From contig JACRMI010000066.1 in the NCBI GenBank assembly GCA_016215025.1, forward strand, positions 1 through 64,000: a DNA stretch of 64,000 nt, written 5' to 3'. This DNA comes from Chloroflexota bacterium (GTDB lineage Bacteria > Chloroflexota > Anaerolineae > UBA4142). The notes below the pieces were generated by a model. It was not told the origin of the DNA. It saw only the letters and a list, made by a program, of their open reading frames with translations, and ran no database searches. Shown one piece after another: positions 34,129 to 41,920 of this stretch (position 1 is its first letter; every line of letters starts with the position of its first letter). A program made the translations under genes and the position numbers.

Positions 34129-34518
34129 CTAATGACTGCAGCTACAACCACCGCCGCAACTGCAACCACCGCCCGACATGGCGTTCGGATTCTCAATACT
34201 AAAACCCGCGCCTTGCGGCCCTTCGACGTAATCGACCATCGCGCCTTCCAAATTCATCGCGCTGGCGCTGTCGAGATAAACCCGGACGCCTTGCGAATCG
34301 AAGACAAAATCGCCGTCTTCGGTTTTGTTTTCAAATGCCATGCCGTATTGTGCACCGGAGCAGCCACCGCCAGAAACAAACACGCGGAGACCGTAACCGG
34401 TCAAATTCTTTTCTGCGATCAACGCCTGCAATTTTTGAGCAGCGATGGGAGTCACGGTAACGAGTGGCTTGATCGTTAGTTCTTCGGACGTTGTCATGGG
34501 TGTAACCTGTGTATCCAT
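34129..34518 (-). CDS. A-type iron-sulfur carrier (IscA/ErpA family)
   Basis: The 129-residue product has ITVTPIAAQKLQALI-like start (VTVTPIAAQKLQALIAEKNL), GGGCSGAQYGMAFENK with the first ligand Cys, and a C-terminus with NPNAMSGGGCSCGGGCSCSH. The usual C-x-C pair is present and followed by an extra C-S-C, giving a Cys/Gly-rich tail. A-type carriers pass [4Fe-4S] clusters to apo-proteins, fitting the many ferredoxin-type proteins in this window. AGGAGA lies before the ATG. Confidence 0.9.
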   Translation of the reverse strand: MDTQVTPMTTSEELTIKPLVTVTPIAAQKLQALIAEKNLTGYGLRVFVSGGGCSGAQYGMAFENKTEDGDFVFDSQGVRVYLDSASAMNLEGAMVDYVEGPQGAGFSIENPNAMSGGGCSCGGGCSCSH

Positions 34519-34551
34519 TATCTCTCCTTCTTAAGAGAATTACGTGCCACG

Positions 34552-34579
34552 ATTATACGTACAATTTCAAAAATATCAA
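34552..34579 (-). promoter_or_regulatory. Promoter of the A-type carrier gene
   Basis: Minus strand TTGATA (34574-34579), 16-base spacer, TATAAT (34552-34557), about 35 bases before the ATG. Confidence 0.7.
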
Positions 34580-34614
34580 CCAGCGTCGGTACGTGCGTCG
34601 CACATTTCAAACGA

Positions 34615-35589
34615 CTAACCGCCGATTTGCGACATCACGCGCGTTTCGGCGATCACATTCTGCGCCAAACCATGCCCCCACGGTTTGTTGTAAACGCCAT
34701 TGCTCATCAGCCCGCGCAGTTCGTCATCTGAAGCGCCCGCGCGCAACGGCGTCAATAAATCGACTTCATTATCGCGCAGCAAGCACAAACGCAATCGACC
34801 ATCGGCGCTCAAGCGCATGCGATCACAGCCTGCGCAAAACGGTTCCGTCACCGAACTGATAAAGCCGATTGTGCCTTTGCCGTCTTTCAATCGGAACGGT
34901 CGGGCAGGGTTGTGTCCATCCCAATCGATAGACTCCAATTTGCCGCATGCCATTTCGATGCGCAGCTTCATTTCGGCGACCGGCACCACCGAATCGACTT
35001 GAAAATCGGCGATGCTGCCAAGCGGCATCATTTCGATAAAGCGCATATCCCACGCGTGATCGAGCGTGAGCTTCGCCAGATCGACAATATCATCTTCGTT
35101 ATAGCCGCGAACGACCACCGCATTCAATTTGATTGGATAGAGTCCAGCGTGTTCAGCCGCCAGAATCCCGCGCCACACTTGTTCGAGTTTTCCAAAGCGT
35201 GTGATCTTGTGGAAGCGTTCAACGTCCAAGGTGTCGATGCTGATGTTGACGCGCTTGACACCCGCCTTTGCTAATGGCTCGGCGAGTTTTTCCAACTTGA
35301 GCGCATTCGTCGTCATCGCAATTTCTTGGATGCCCGGCAGGTGTGCGATCTCACCGACAATATCGACGATGTTCCGTCGCACCGTTGGCTCGCCGCCGGT
35401 CAAGCGCACGCGATCAAATCCAACACTTGTCGCGATGCGGACCAAGCGCAAGAGTTCATCGTCTTGCAATAGATAGGAGGGCGGCGCGAATTGAATATCG
35501 GCAGGCATGCAATAGACGCAGCGCAAATTGCATCGATCGGTTAGCGAGATGCGCAGATAATGTATGTTGCGATTATAAGAGTCTTTCAC
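34615..35589 (-). CDS. moaA: GTP 3',8-cyclase MoaA
   Basis: The 324-residue radical-SAM enzyme starts the synthesis of molybdopterin from GTP. The N-terminal cluster motif is DRCNLRCVYCMP (C-x3-C-x2-C), the C-terminal second cluster motif is CAGCDRMRLSADGRLRLCL, and the chain ends with the double glycine needed for activity (SQIGG). Its product is the pterin shared by molybdenum and tungsten cofactors, which the two AOR-family enzymes downstream require. It is followed by a SufR-like regulator on the same strand. Confidence 0.96.
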   Translation of the reverse strand: MKDSYNRNIHYLRISLTDRCNLRCVYCMPADIQFAPPSYLLQDDELLRLVRIATSVGFDRVRLTGGEPTVRRNIVDIVGEIAHLPGIQEIAMTTNALKLEKLAEPLAKAGVKRVNISIDTLDVERFHKITRFGKLEQVWRGILAAEHAGLYPIKLNAVVVRGYNEDDIVDLAKLTLDHAWDMRFIEMMPLGSIADFQVDSVVPVAEMKLRIEMACGKLESIDWDGHNPARPFRLKDGKGTIGFISSVTEPFCAGCDRMRLSADGRLRLCLLRDNEVDLLTPLRAGASDDELRGLMSNGVYNKPWGHGLAQNVIAETRVMSQIGG

Positions 35590-35604
35590 CGGAGGTAACC
35601 TCGG

Positions 35605-36240
35605 TTATCGTTTGTTCCGAATGTCATTCGGTCTCACGACAAAGCTGCAACTTGAATCTTGATTCGCGAGACAGGTCGTCATCTTGATCGGCATTTTCAG
35701 TAATTCGCCAACCAGAGTCACATCCATGTCGCACACTTCGCGGTGTTCCAAAGCGACTTGGCGATACGGGCAATTGCACACATGCAACGCATAATCGCCA
35801 TCGATTTTTTCCCAGCGTGCGAGATAGCCATGCTCTTGCAAAAAACTGATCGTATGCTCAAGCCGCGTTTCGATGCGGGCGCTTTTGCGCAAGGTTGGCG
35901 CAATGCTAGCAATTTTTTTGCCAACGCGTCTGAGCAACGCGCGTTTCTCTTTTTCGCCGAGCGAGTCGCCAATTTCGTCGAGCAAGTGCAGCGCTAGCCA
36001 ATTGTATTGCTTGGGCAAATGCTCGCGGGCTTGCTCGGCGAGTGCATATAATGCTTGTGGTCGTCCCACGTTAGGGCGATGCGCGACTTGATCCGCCGCG
36101 ACTAAACCTTCGTCGATGAGCAAGCCAAGGTGATAGCGAGTCGCCAACGTCGAATGCCGCACCGCATGGGCAATCTCATCGATGGGCAGCGGTCCGCGTT
36201 GACTGAGTGTCTCTAGGATGATGCGCCGAGTGTCCGACAT
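35605..36240 (-). CDS. SufR-like winged-helix regulator with four-cysteine C-terminus
   Basis: The 211-residue product has an N-terminal winged helix (MSDTRRIILETLSQRGPLPIDEIAHAVRHSTLATRYHLGLLIDEGLVA), a GRPQALYALA wing end, and a C-terminal domain with cysteines in HVCNCPYRQVALEHREVCDMDVTLV and MTTCLANQDSSCSFVV, the pattern of COG2345 regulators that bind an Fe-S cluster. It likely senses cluster status or redox. The start at 36240 is chosen because upstream residues of the frame have no family support. It lies 16 bases from moaA, which it precedes in transcription. Confidence 0.8.
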   Translation of the reverse strand: MSDTRRIILETLSQRGPLPIDEIAHAVRHSTLATRYHLGLLIDEGLVAADQVAHRPNVGRPQALYALAEQAREHLPKQYNWLALHLLDEIGDSLGEKEKRALLRRVGKKIASIAPTLRKSARIETRLEHTISFLQEHGYLARWEKIDGDYALHVCNCPYRQVALEHREVCDMDVTLVGELLKMPIKMTTCLANQDSSCSFVVRPNDIRNKR

Positions 36241-36829
36241 TGCCTGAATTATACACGCGACGAGAAGGATTGTCAATAAATATAAATAAAATTAGAAATA
36301 TTACAACCGCGTCGTAGAAACGGAACAACGAATTTAGGAAGCAATGAATGGGTGAATGGGGCCAGGTTTTTCGTTTTGCCTTAGTTCGTTGTTGTTCTGC
36401 ATACCGAAGATTTCGCCTCCAGTTGTCACCGGCGGCATCGTGTCCTCAACTCAATGTGTTGCAATCACGATTCCATCATCGCATCGTTTTGCTTGGACTG
36501 TTGATGCATACCGAACTCTAACACAGAGCAAGTAATCACGACTATTTGGCGCTGCGGATGCAATCTTGCTGAGTTTATTTTCGTTATGTTGAGATGTGAG
36601 CCATCCTTAGCTCAAAATTGATACGAAAAGGTCAAAAAATGTTAAAAAAATGTATTGACAAGCCATATGTATATCACTTATAATCGGCATACCGTAAGAA
36701 AAACGTTATAACTCTTGTTTGCTATACAAATTAGCCGATTCCGATGGACGCGGAAGCCATGCGACTGATGAAGGTCGCGCACAAGTGTTCTTGGCATTGG
36801 ATCGGCTTTTTGTTTGGGGTGGAGTATCG
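36241..36829. other. Regulatory gap between two divergent regulators
   Basis: 590 bases separate the SufR-like and PaaX-like genes. The stretch holds AT-rich sequence with A-runs at about 36632-36650 and a strong promoter near its right end; no coding frame with family features is seen. The direct runs of cgaa/gttg around 36320-36420 have no clear symmetry. Confidence 0.5.
36655..36684 (+). promoter_or_regulatory. Strong promoter of the PaaX-like gene and AOR island
   Basis: TTGACA (36655-36660) and TATAAT (36679-36684), both consensus, with an 18-base spacer. The leader to the PaaX-like start is about 140 bases. Confidence 0.85.
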
Positions 36830-37657
36830 ATGGCGCGTCTCCGTCCGCAGTCGATGATTCTGACTTTGCTCGGCGACTATGTCCGCCATGCCGGCGGATG
36901 TATTTGGATTGGAAGCCTAGTGCGCATTCTGGGTTGCTTGGGTGTTTCGCCCCAGGGTGTTCGCTCTGCTGTGTCGCGAATGAAACAAGACGATCTCCTC
37001 CAATCGCAAACCATCCACGGCAAAAGCTTCTATTCGCTCACCCCCAAAAGCACCAAACTCCTCGACGAAGGCGCAGCTCGCATTTTCGATTTTCCACTTG
37101 AGCGTGATCCCTGGGATGGTTGCTGGCACATCGTTACCTATACGATCCCTGAAATCTCACGCGATGCGCGTGATGAATTGCGGCGCGAGCTTGAGTGGAT
37201 GGGATACGGTATGCTCACGCTTGCGCTCTGGATTTCGCCGTACGATCATCGATCTGAAATCGAAACGCTGGCAGATTCACTCGGCGTGCGCTCCTGTATC
37301 GAAATGTTCACCGCGCGCCATGATGGATTCGCCGATCCAAAAACCATCGTCGCACGCTGCTGGAATTTGCAAGCGATCAACGCCCGCTACGAAACCTTCA
37401 TCGAAAAATATCAACCGCTGTACGAGCAAGACTTGATCGCAAGAAACAATTCCATTTCCCCCAGCGATTATTTTGTTCGTCGATTCAATCTGATCCACGA
37501 ATTTCGCCGCTTTCCGTTTTTTGATCCCAATTTGCCGATCGATTTGCTTCCCGCCGATTGGCATGGAACGGAAGCGGCTATTTTATTCCATCAGTATCAC
37601 GGTTTGCTCGCCGATCAAGCGACCGCCTATTTCCAATCCGAGTTTGTCGGTCCATAA
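36830..37657 (+). CDS. PaaX-family transcriptional regulator
   Basis: The 275-residue product begins MARLRPQSMILTLLGDYVRHAGGCIWIGSLVRILGCLGVSPQGVRSAVSRMKQDDLLQSQTIHGKSFYSLTPKSTKLLDEGAARIF, the N-terminal winged helix of PaaX/COG3327 proteins, followed by the PaaX middle and C-terminal domains (WDGCWHIVTYTIPEISRDARDELRRELEWMGYGMLTLALWISPY). PaaX proteins repress aromatic (phenylacetyl-CoA) catabolism and respond to CoA thioesters. Its place at the head of the AOR/Hdr genes suggests control of this island by an aromatic acyl-CoA. GTGGAG precedes the chosen ATG. Confidence 0.88.
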   Translation: MARLRPQSMILTLLGDYVRHAGGCIWIGSLVRILGCLGVSPQGVRSAVSRMKQDDLLQSQTIHGKSFYSLTPKSTKLLDEGAARIFDFPLERDPWDGCWHIVTYTIPEISRDARDELRRELEWMGYGMLTLALWISPYDHRSEIETLADSLGVRSCIEMFTARHDGFADPKTIVARCWNLQAINARYETFIEKYQPLYEQDLIARNNSISPSDYFVRRFNLIHEFRRFPFFDPNLPIDLLPADWHGTEAAILFHQYHGLLADQATAYFQSEFVGP

Positions 37658-37660
37658 ACT

Positions 37661-37828
37661 GTCACCCTGAGCGAAGCGAAGGGTCTCACTTCGCAGAACG
37701 GGATTCTTCGCTCCGCTCAGAATGACAATGCACTGTCACCCCGAGCACGTTCGCATCACTCTGTGTGAACTCCGTGAAGGGTCTCCTTTTCGTGAAGCGG
37801 GATTCTTCGCTCCGCTCAGAATGACAAC
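37661..37828. repeat. Two head-to-tail palindromic repeats between PaaX and AOR genes
   Basis: GTCACCCTGAGCGAAGCGAAG... pairs with ...TTCGCTCCGCTCAGAATGAC (37661-37727), and a second copy follows at 37735-37828. The inverted ends belong to the GTCATTCTGAGC repeat family. They end just before the AOR ribosome site, and the AOR frame runs open backward through the second copy. Confidence 0.85.
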
Positions 37829-37847
37829 AGAAATAGAAGAGGCTAAC

Positions 37848-39851
37848 ATGAGATACTCAGAGACAGGGTTTAATTTGGAAATTGATCTGTCCCGTGGAAA
37901 CATCGAGCGGTGTCCCACCGACCCAAGATTGACCGAACTTCATCTGGGTGGTCTAGGCACTAACGCCAAGATACTCTGGGACAGAGTTCCGCCAGAAACC
38001 GATCCCTTTTCTGCTGATAATCTCCTCATCTTCAGCACCGGTCTCTTGGGCGGCACACCGGCGATTGGTGCGAATCGTACCATCGTTTCTACCATTTCGC
38101 CGCAGACTCGCTTGATGGCGTATTCTATGATGGGCGGATTTTTCGCGCCGGAGTTAAAGTACGCCGGATACGACAAGATCATCCTTCGCGGCAAATCCTC
38201 CAATCTAGTTTATATCTGGATCAACAATGACAAAGTAGAAATACGCGATGCCTCTCATTTGGCGGGCAAAGGCGCGGTCGAAACTGCTGAGATCATTCGA
38301 CGGGAATTGAAAGAGCCAAAAGCCCAAGTCGCCGCGATCGGCTTGGCGGGCGAAAACAGAGTCTTTATGGCGTCCATCGAACAGGGCAGGTCGAGCGCGA
38401 GCCGGCTTGGAATCGGCGCGGTGATGGGTGACAAAAGGGTCAAGGCAATTGCTGTGCGTGGAACAAAGGACATCAACGTTGCCCGACCGGCTGAATACAT
38501 CAAGCTGTGCAACGACGTGATGGCGTACATCAAGTACCGCGAAGAGCATCTGATCCCTGGGGTTGAGCCAATTTTCGAAGGACTGGGATCGCCGCAAGAG
38601 ATGAAACTCGTCGATGAAAAGTGGCACACGACCAATTTCACCTGGGGTAATGCCCGCGTTCGGCGCAAGGATTTTTGGACGAAAGAAGTCGAAGAGAAAT
38701 GGCGTGAGACCCAGGAAGGCGTACGCACACGCTTGATCAGTTGCTACAACTGCCCGATGAAATGCGGTGCGATCATTTCGGTCCCTGGTATTTCGACCTA
38801 CATGATGAAGTGCTATTCAAAGCTCACGTATACAATGGCGGCTTTCTCGGACCTGGATTTCGGTTTCCGAATCGCGCAACGCGCAACAGAGTATGGCGTC
38901 GATGGTTTCTCCACACCGCAAGTGATGGCATTTGCCGTCGAGCTTAAAGAAGCCGGTATCTTGACGGATGAAGATTTCAAGGGATGCCCTGATGACAACG
39001 AGGGTCGATTCAACTGGCTGCTCGATCGAATCGTTCGGCGTGAAGGTATTGGAGATGTCCTGGCGAACGGAACCTATTGGGCAGCGCAACAGATTGGCAA
39101 GGGCGCAGAAGCATACGCTCATAACAACATCAAAAAACATGAGCAGTTGCCGCTCAAGCTGGGCATGTTGAATCCGGTTTATTTTCTGATGTATTCAACC
39201 GGCGAAAAGATCAACATCACTCAGATCGAAGGCCAATTCCCGCAGGGACCATTTCCTACCAGAGAAGAAAGAGAAAATTTCATAAAAGACTGGATCCAAG
39301 TTCCCGACGAAAAGTTCAAGCAGTATTTGCTGGACTGGGAATTGCGCGGCGAAAACTCAAACCCGTACTATCCAACGGTCGATATGGCGGTAGACATCGT
39401 GGACTGGCAAGAGAAGATGCACTATACCGACGACTCGCTAGGCATCTGCGCCGGTTTGTCATCGTTCCCGCTCAAGCCGCCGTATCACATTCACAATTAC
39501 CCCCACTTTATCTCCGCGGCGACCGGAATCGAGATGGACGAAGCGAAGCTGACGCAAGTCTATCGCCGCAATCGGAGTCTCATTCGCGCGATCAACGTGC
39601 GACGGGGATTGCGTCGAGCAGACGAAAAACCACCGGAAGACCACTGGAAAAAAAGATTCCCAGAGTTGGAAGCCAAGCTCCTCGATGCGTATTACAAGTT
39701 CAAAGGCTGGAACGACGATGGCATTCCCACGAAAAAATCGTTACAAGAGTTGGGGCTGGGTTACATCGCCGATGATTTGACCAAGCGAGGCATATTGAAA
39801 GAAGACGAAACTGCTCCGTCCAAAGAAGCTTTGGTAACACAAACGAAATAA
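37848..39851 (+). CDS. Tungsten/molybdenum AOR-family oxidoreductase, BamB-like
   Basis: The 667-residue product belongs to the aldehyde:ferredoxin oxidoreductase family: N-terminal domain MRYSETGFNLEIDLSRGNIERC..., pterin-contacting segments (LHLGGLGTNAKILWD; NRTIVSTISPQTRLMAYSMMGGFFAPELKYAGYDKIILRG), and the [4Fe-4S] ligands in ISCYNCPMKCGA with the fourth Cys in MMKCYSKLTY. The adjacent ferredoxin, HdrD-, HdrA- and MvhD-like genes mirror bamB-bamF of class II benzoyl-CoA reductase, so BamB is a good candidate; an aldehyde oxidoreductase linked to Hdr is the alternative. The ATG at 37848 is used (GAAGAGG upstream); the longer frame starts in a repeat. Confidence 0.85.
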   Translation: MRYSETGFNLEIDLSRGNIERCPTDPRLTELHLGGLGTNAKILWDRVPPETDPFSADNLLIFSTGLLGGTPAIGANRTIVSTISPQTRLMAYSMMGGFFAPELKYAGYDKIILRGKSSNLVYIWINNDKVEIRDASHLAGKGAVETAEIIRRELKEPKAQVAAIGLAGENRVFMASIEQGRSSASRLGIGAVMGDKRVKAIAVRGTKDINVARPAEYIKLCNDVMAYIKYREEHLIPGVEPIFEGLGSPQEMKLVDEKWHTTNFTWGNARVRRKDFWTKEVEEKWRETQEGVRTRLISCYNCPMKCGAIISVPGISTYMMKCYSKLTYTMAAFSDLDFGFRIAQRATEYGVDGFSTPQVMAFAVELKEAGILTDEDFKGCPDDNEGRFNWLLDRIVRREGIGDVLANGTYWAAQQIGKGAEAYAHNNIKKHEQLPLKLGMLNPVYFLMYSTGEKINITQIEGQFPQGPFPTREERENFIKDWIQVPDEKFKQYLLDWELRGENSNPYYPTVDMAVDIVDWQEKMHYTDDSLGICAGLSSFPLKPPYHIHNYPHFISAATGIEMDEAKLTQVYRRNRSLIRAINVRRGLRRADEKPPEDHWKKRFPELEAKLLDAYYKFKGWNDDGIPTKKSLQELGLGYIADDLTKRGILKEDETAPSKEALVTQTK

Positions 39852-39860
39852 TCGAACAAC

Positions 39861-39911
39861 TGGACACAGAAATTTTTTCGTATCAGCGTTTATCAGTGTT
39901 ATCAGTGTCCA
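39861..39911. repeat. ATCAG word array with inverted ends
   Basis: ATCAG recurs at 39882, 39892 and 39901, and TGGACAC (39861-39867) pairs with GTGTCCA (39905-39911). It lies between the AOR and ferredoxin genes. Confidence 0.55.
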
Positions 39912-39938
39912 ACATTAAGATAAGAGGTGATGACCGTC

Positions 39939-40487
39939 ATGGGTGAGAAAAAGAAAAAGATCATCAAGACGATCAAGATCGACGTGAACAAATGCAATGG
40001 CTGTCGTTCATGCGAGATGATTTGCTCGGCGTTTCATGCTACGCCAAAATATAGCAGTAATAGTCCGGAGCGTTCCCGCATTCGTGTCATGTTCGATCCA
40101 ATGCGAGACCTTTATTTCCCCGTGTATGCGGGAGAATATACGGCGGCGGAGTGCATGGGCAGAGACCGATACATCATCGACGGCAAGGAATACGACGAGT
40201 GTGGTCTTTGTCGCGCTGCCTGTCCCTCACGAACACTTTTCCATGAACCCGATTCCTGTCTTCCTCTCAAATGCGATATGTGTGAAGATGATCCAGCGCA
40301 GGAAAAACCGTTGTGCGTTCAATGGTGCATCAACGATGCGCTAATCTACGAAGAGCGAGAAGAACAAGTCGATGAACAAGAGACGCTTGAGGATGTGAAA
40401 ATCGGACTGGAATCCATGATCGATAAATACGGATGGGAAAAAGTCATGGATACCGTCGCGCGTGTCTCTGCGTCAAAGAAGGGTTGA
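39939..40487 (+). CDS. Polyferredoxin-like electron-transfer subunit (BamC-like)
   Basis: The 182-residue product carries cysteine clusters in KCNGCRSCEMICSAFH, DECGLCRAACPS and PLKCDMCEDDPAQEKPLCVQWCINDAL, enough for about three [4Fe-4S] clusters in a DmsB/HycB-like fold. It would shuttle electrons between the AOR subunit and the Hdr-like chain. Three in-frame starts exist (39927 GTG, 39930, 39939); the last has the best spacing from AGAGGTGA. A C-terminal helical tail (LEDVKIGLESMIDKYGWEKVMDTVARVSA) is unusual for simple ferredoxins. Confidence 0.85.
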   Translation: MGEKKKKIIKTIKIDVNKCNGCRSCEMICSAFHATPKYSSNSPERSRIRVMFDPMRDLYFPVYAGEYTAAECMGRDRYIIDGKEYDECGLCRAACPSRTLFHEPDSCLPLKCDMCEDDPAQEKPLCVQWCINDALIYEEREEQVDEQETLEDVKIGLESMIDKYGWEKVMDTVARVSASKKG

Positions 40488-40497
40488 GTAGCCCAGG

Positions 40498-40640
40498 TTG
40501 TCATTCTGAGGAGCGTCCTGAGCGGAGCGACGCGCGAAGCGTGTCGCGGAGTCGAAGGATCGCGACGAAGAATCTCGTTAGGGGAAGAATGAGATTCTTC
40601 GCTCCGCAAAGTTCGCTCCGCTCACGCTTCGCGTGACAGT
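40498..40640. repeat. Compound GTCATTCTGAG repeat between ferredoxin and HdrD-like genes
   Basis: GTTGTCATTCTGAGGAGCG at the left and later GAGATTCTTCGCTCCGC and the terminal CGCTTCGCGTGACAGTG give nested inverted repeats. It is the longest member of the dispersed family here (about 140 bases). Confidence 0.75.
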
Positions 40641-40663
40641 GAGCGGAAAAGGATCATAAGATC

Positions 40664-41815
40664 GTGGAAACAGTAGCACCCTATAAAGAAATTATCGATG
40701 TCATCAAAGCGAGCGGCGGAGAGTATTTCAAGCGCTGCTTTCAATGCGGCTTGTGCGATTCGGTCTGCCCGTGGAATCGCGTCAGAAATTTCAGTATGCG
40801 CAAGCTGGTCCGCGAAGCAACGTTTGGCTTGACCGACATCGAGAGCGAAGATATTTGGCGATGCACGACCTGTGGACGATGCCCTCAACAATGTCCGCGC
40901 GATGTGAAACAGATCGAGTCGGGTGTGGCGCTCCGCAGAGTGGCGACTCAATATGAAGTCTATGCTAAAAGTGCCAACCCTATTCGCGCCATCAAGAGCG
41001 GATTAAATGCCCAAGGCAATCCGTTCGGCGAGGATCGGCAAAAGCGCGGCGATTGGGCAGAAGGTCTTGGCGTCAAACCGTTCGCCGAGGGAATGCAAGT
41101 TTTGTTTTTCCCTTGTTGCTACTCCAGCTACGATGCCAGATTGAAAAAGACAGCGCGAGCAACGGCTACCATCCTCAACAAAGCAGGCGTCGATTTCGGT
41201 ATCCTGGGTGCTGAGCAGAATTGCTGTGGCGAAAGCATCCGCAAGACGGGCGATGAAGATTTGTTCAAAAAGCTCGCGCGTGAAAATATCAAGACGTTTA
41301 TCGACAAGGGCGTGAATAAAATCGTCGTCTCGTCGCCGCATTGCTATCACGCCTTCAAGAATGATTACGCCCAATTTCATGTGAATTTCGAGGTCGTGCA
41401 TATCTCGCAATACTTGGCTGAATTGGTGAGCGACGGACGACTCCAATTCAAAAAGGATTTTGCAAAGAAGGTAACGTATCACGACCCATGTTATCTCGGT
41501 CGGCATAACGGCATCTATGACGAGCCGCGAAACGTTTTGAAGAACATTTCAGGCGTAGAACTCAACGAGATGCCAGAGTCCGGCTCCGACAGTCTGTGCT
41601 GTGGTGGCGGAGGCGGCAGAGTTTGGATGGAGACACAAAAGTCGGAACGATTCAGCGATCTCAGAATTGATCAGGCGCTTGACATCGGCGCTGAGGTGTT
41701 AGCCACTTCCTGCCCTTATTGCATCACGATGCTTGAGGACAGTCGGAAAACCATGGACGCTACCGAAAAGATCGAGGTAATGGACATCACGGAGATCGTC
41801 CAAGAGTTGATTTAG
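40664..41815 (+). CDS. HdrD-like Fe-S protein (ferredoxin plus CCG domains), BamD-like
   Basis: The 383-residue product starts with two [4Fe-4S] motifs, CFQCGLCDSVCPW and CTTCGRCPQQCPRD, followed by two cysteine-rich CCG domains (FFPCCYSSYDARLK...EQNCCGESIRKTGD and YHDPCYLGRHNGIYDEPRN...LCCGGGGGRVW). That is the HdrC-HdrB fusion layout of HdrD, found as the electron-exit subunit in heterodisulfide-type and BamD proteins. GTG at 40664 is used, preceded by AAGGAT. Both CCG domains keep all cysteines needed for the non-cubane clusters. Confidence 0.88.
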   Translation: METVAPYKEIIDVIKASGGEYFKRCFQCGLCDSVCPWNRVRNFSMRKLVREATFGLTDIESEDIWRCTTCGRCPQQCPRDVKQIESGVALRRVATQYEVYAKSANPIRAIKSGLNAQGNPFGEDRQKRGDWAEGLGVKPFAEGMQVLFFPCCYSSYDARLKKTARATATILNKAGVDFGILGAEQNCCGESIRKTGDEDLFKKLARENIKTFIDKGVNKIVVSSPHCYHAFKNDYAQFHVNFEVVHISQYLAELVSDGRLQFKKDFAKKVTYHDPCYLGRHNGIYDEPRNVLKNISGVELNEMPESGSDSLCCGGGGGRVWMETQKSERFSDLRIDQALDIGAEVLATSCPYCITMLEDSRKTMDATEKIEVMDITEIVQELI

Positions 41816-41823
41816 AAATTAAC

Positions 41824-41900
41824 CACAAAGACACCAAGTCACAAAGCAGAGAAAAATAAATTTGTTTGGATTCTTTCTTCGTGTCTTTGTGCCTTGGTGG
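41824..41900. repeat. Phased 8-nt CACnAAG/CTTnGTG inverted word array
   Basis: CACAAAGA, CACCAAGT, CACAAAGC (41824-41847) and, after 29 AT-rich bases, CTTCGTGT, CTTTGTGC, CTTGGTGG (41877-41900). Each half has three units at an exact 8-nt period and the halves are reverse complements at the fixed positions. It separates the HdrD- and HdrA-like genes. Confidence 0.85.
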
Positions 41901-41920
41901 TTAAGGTGAGGTGATAGAGA

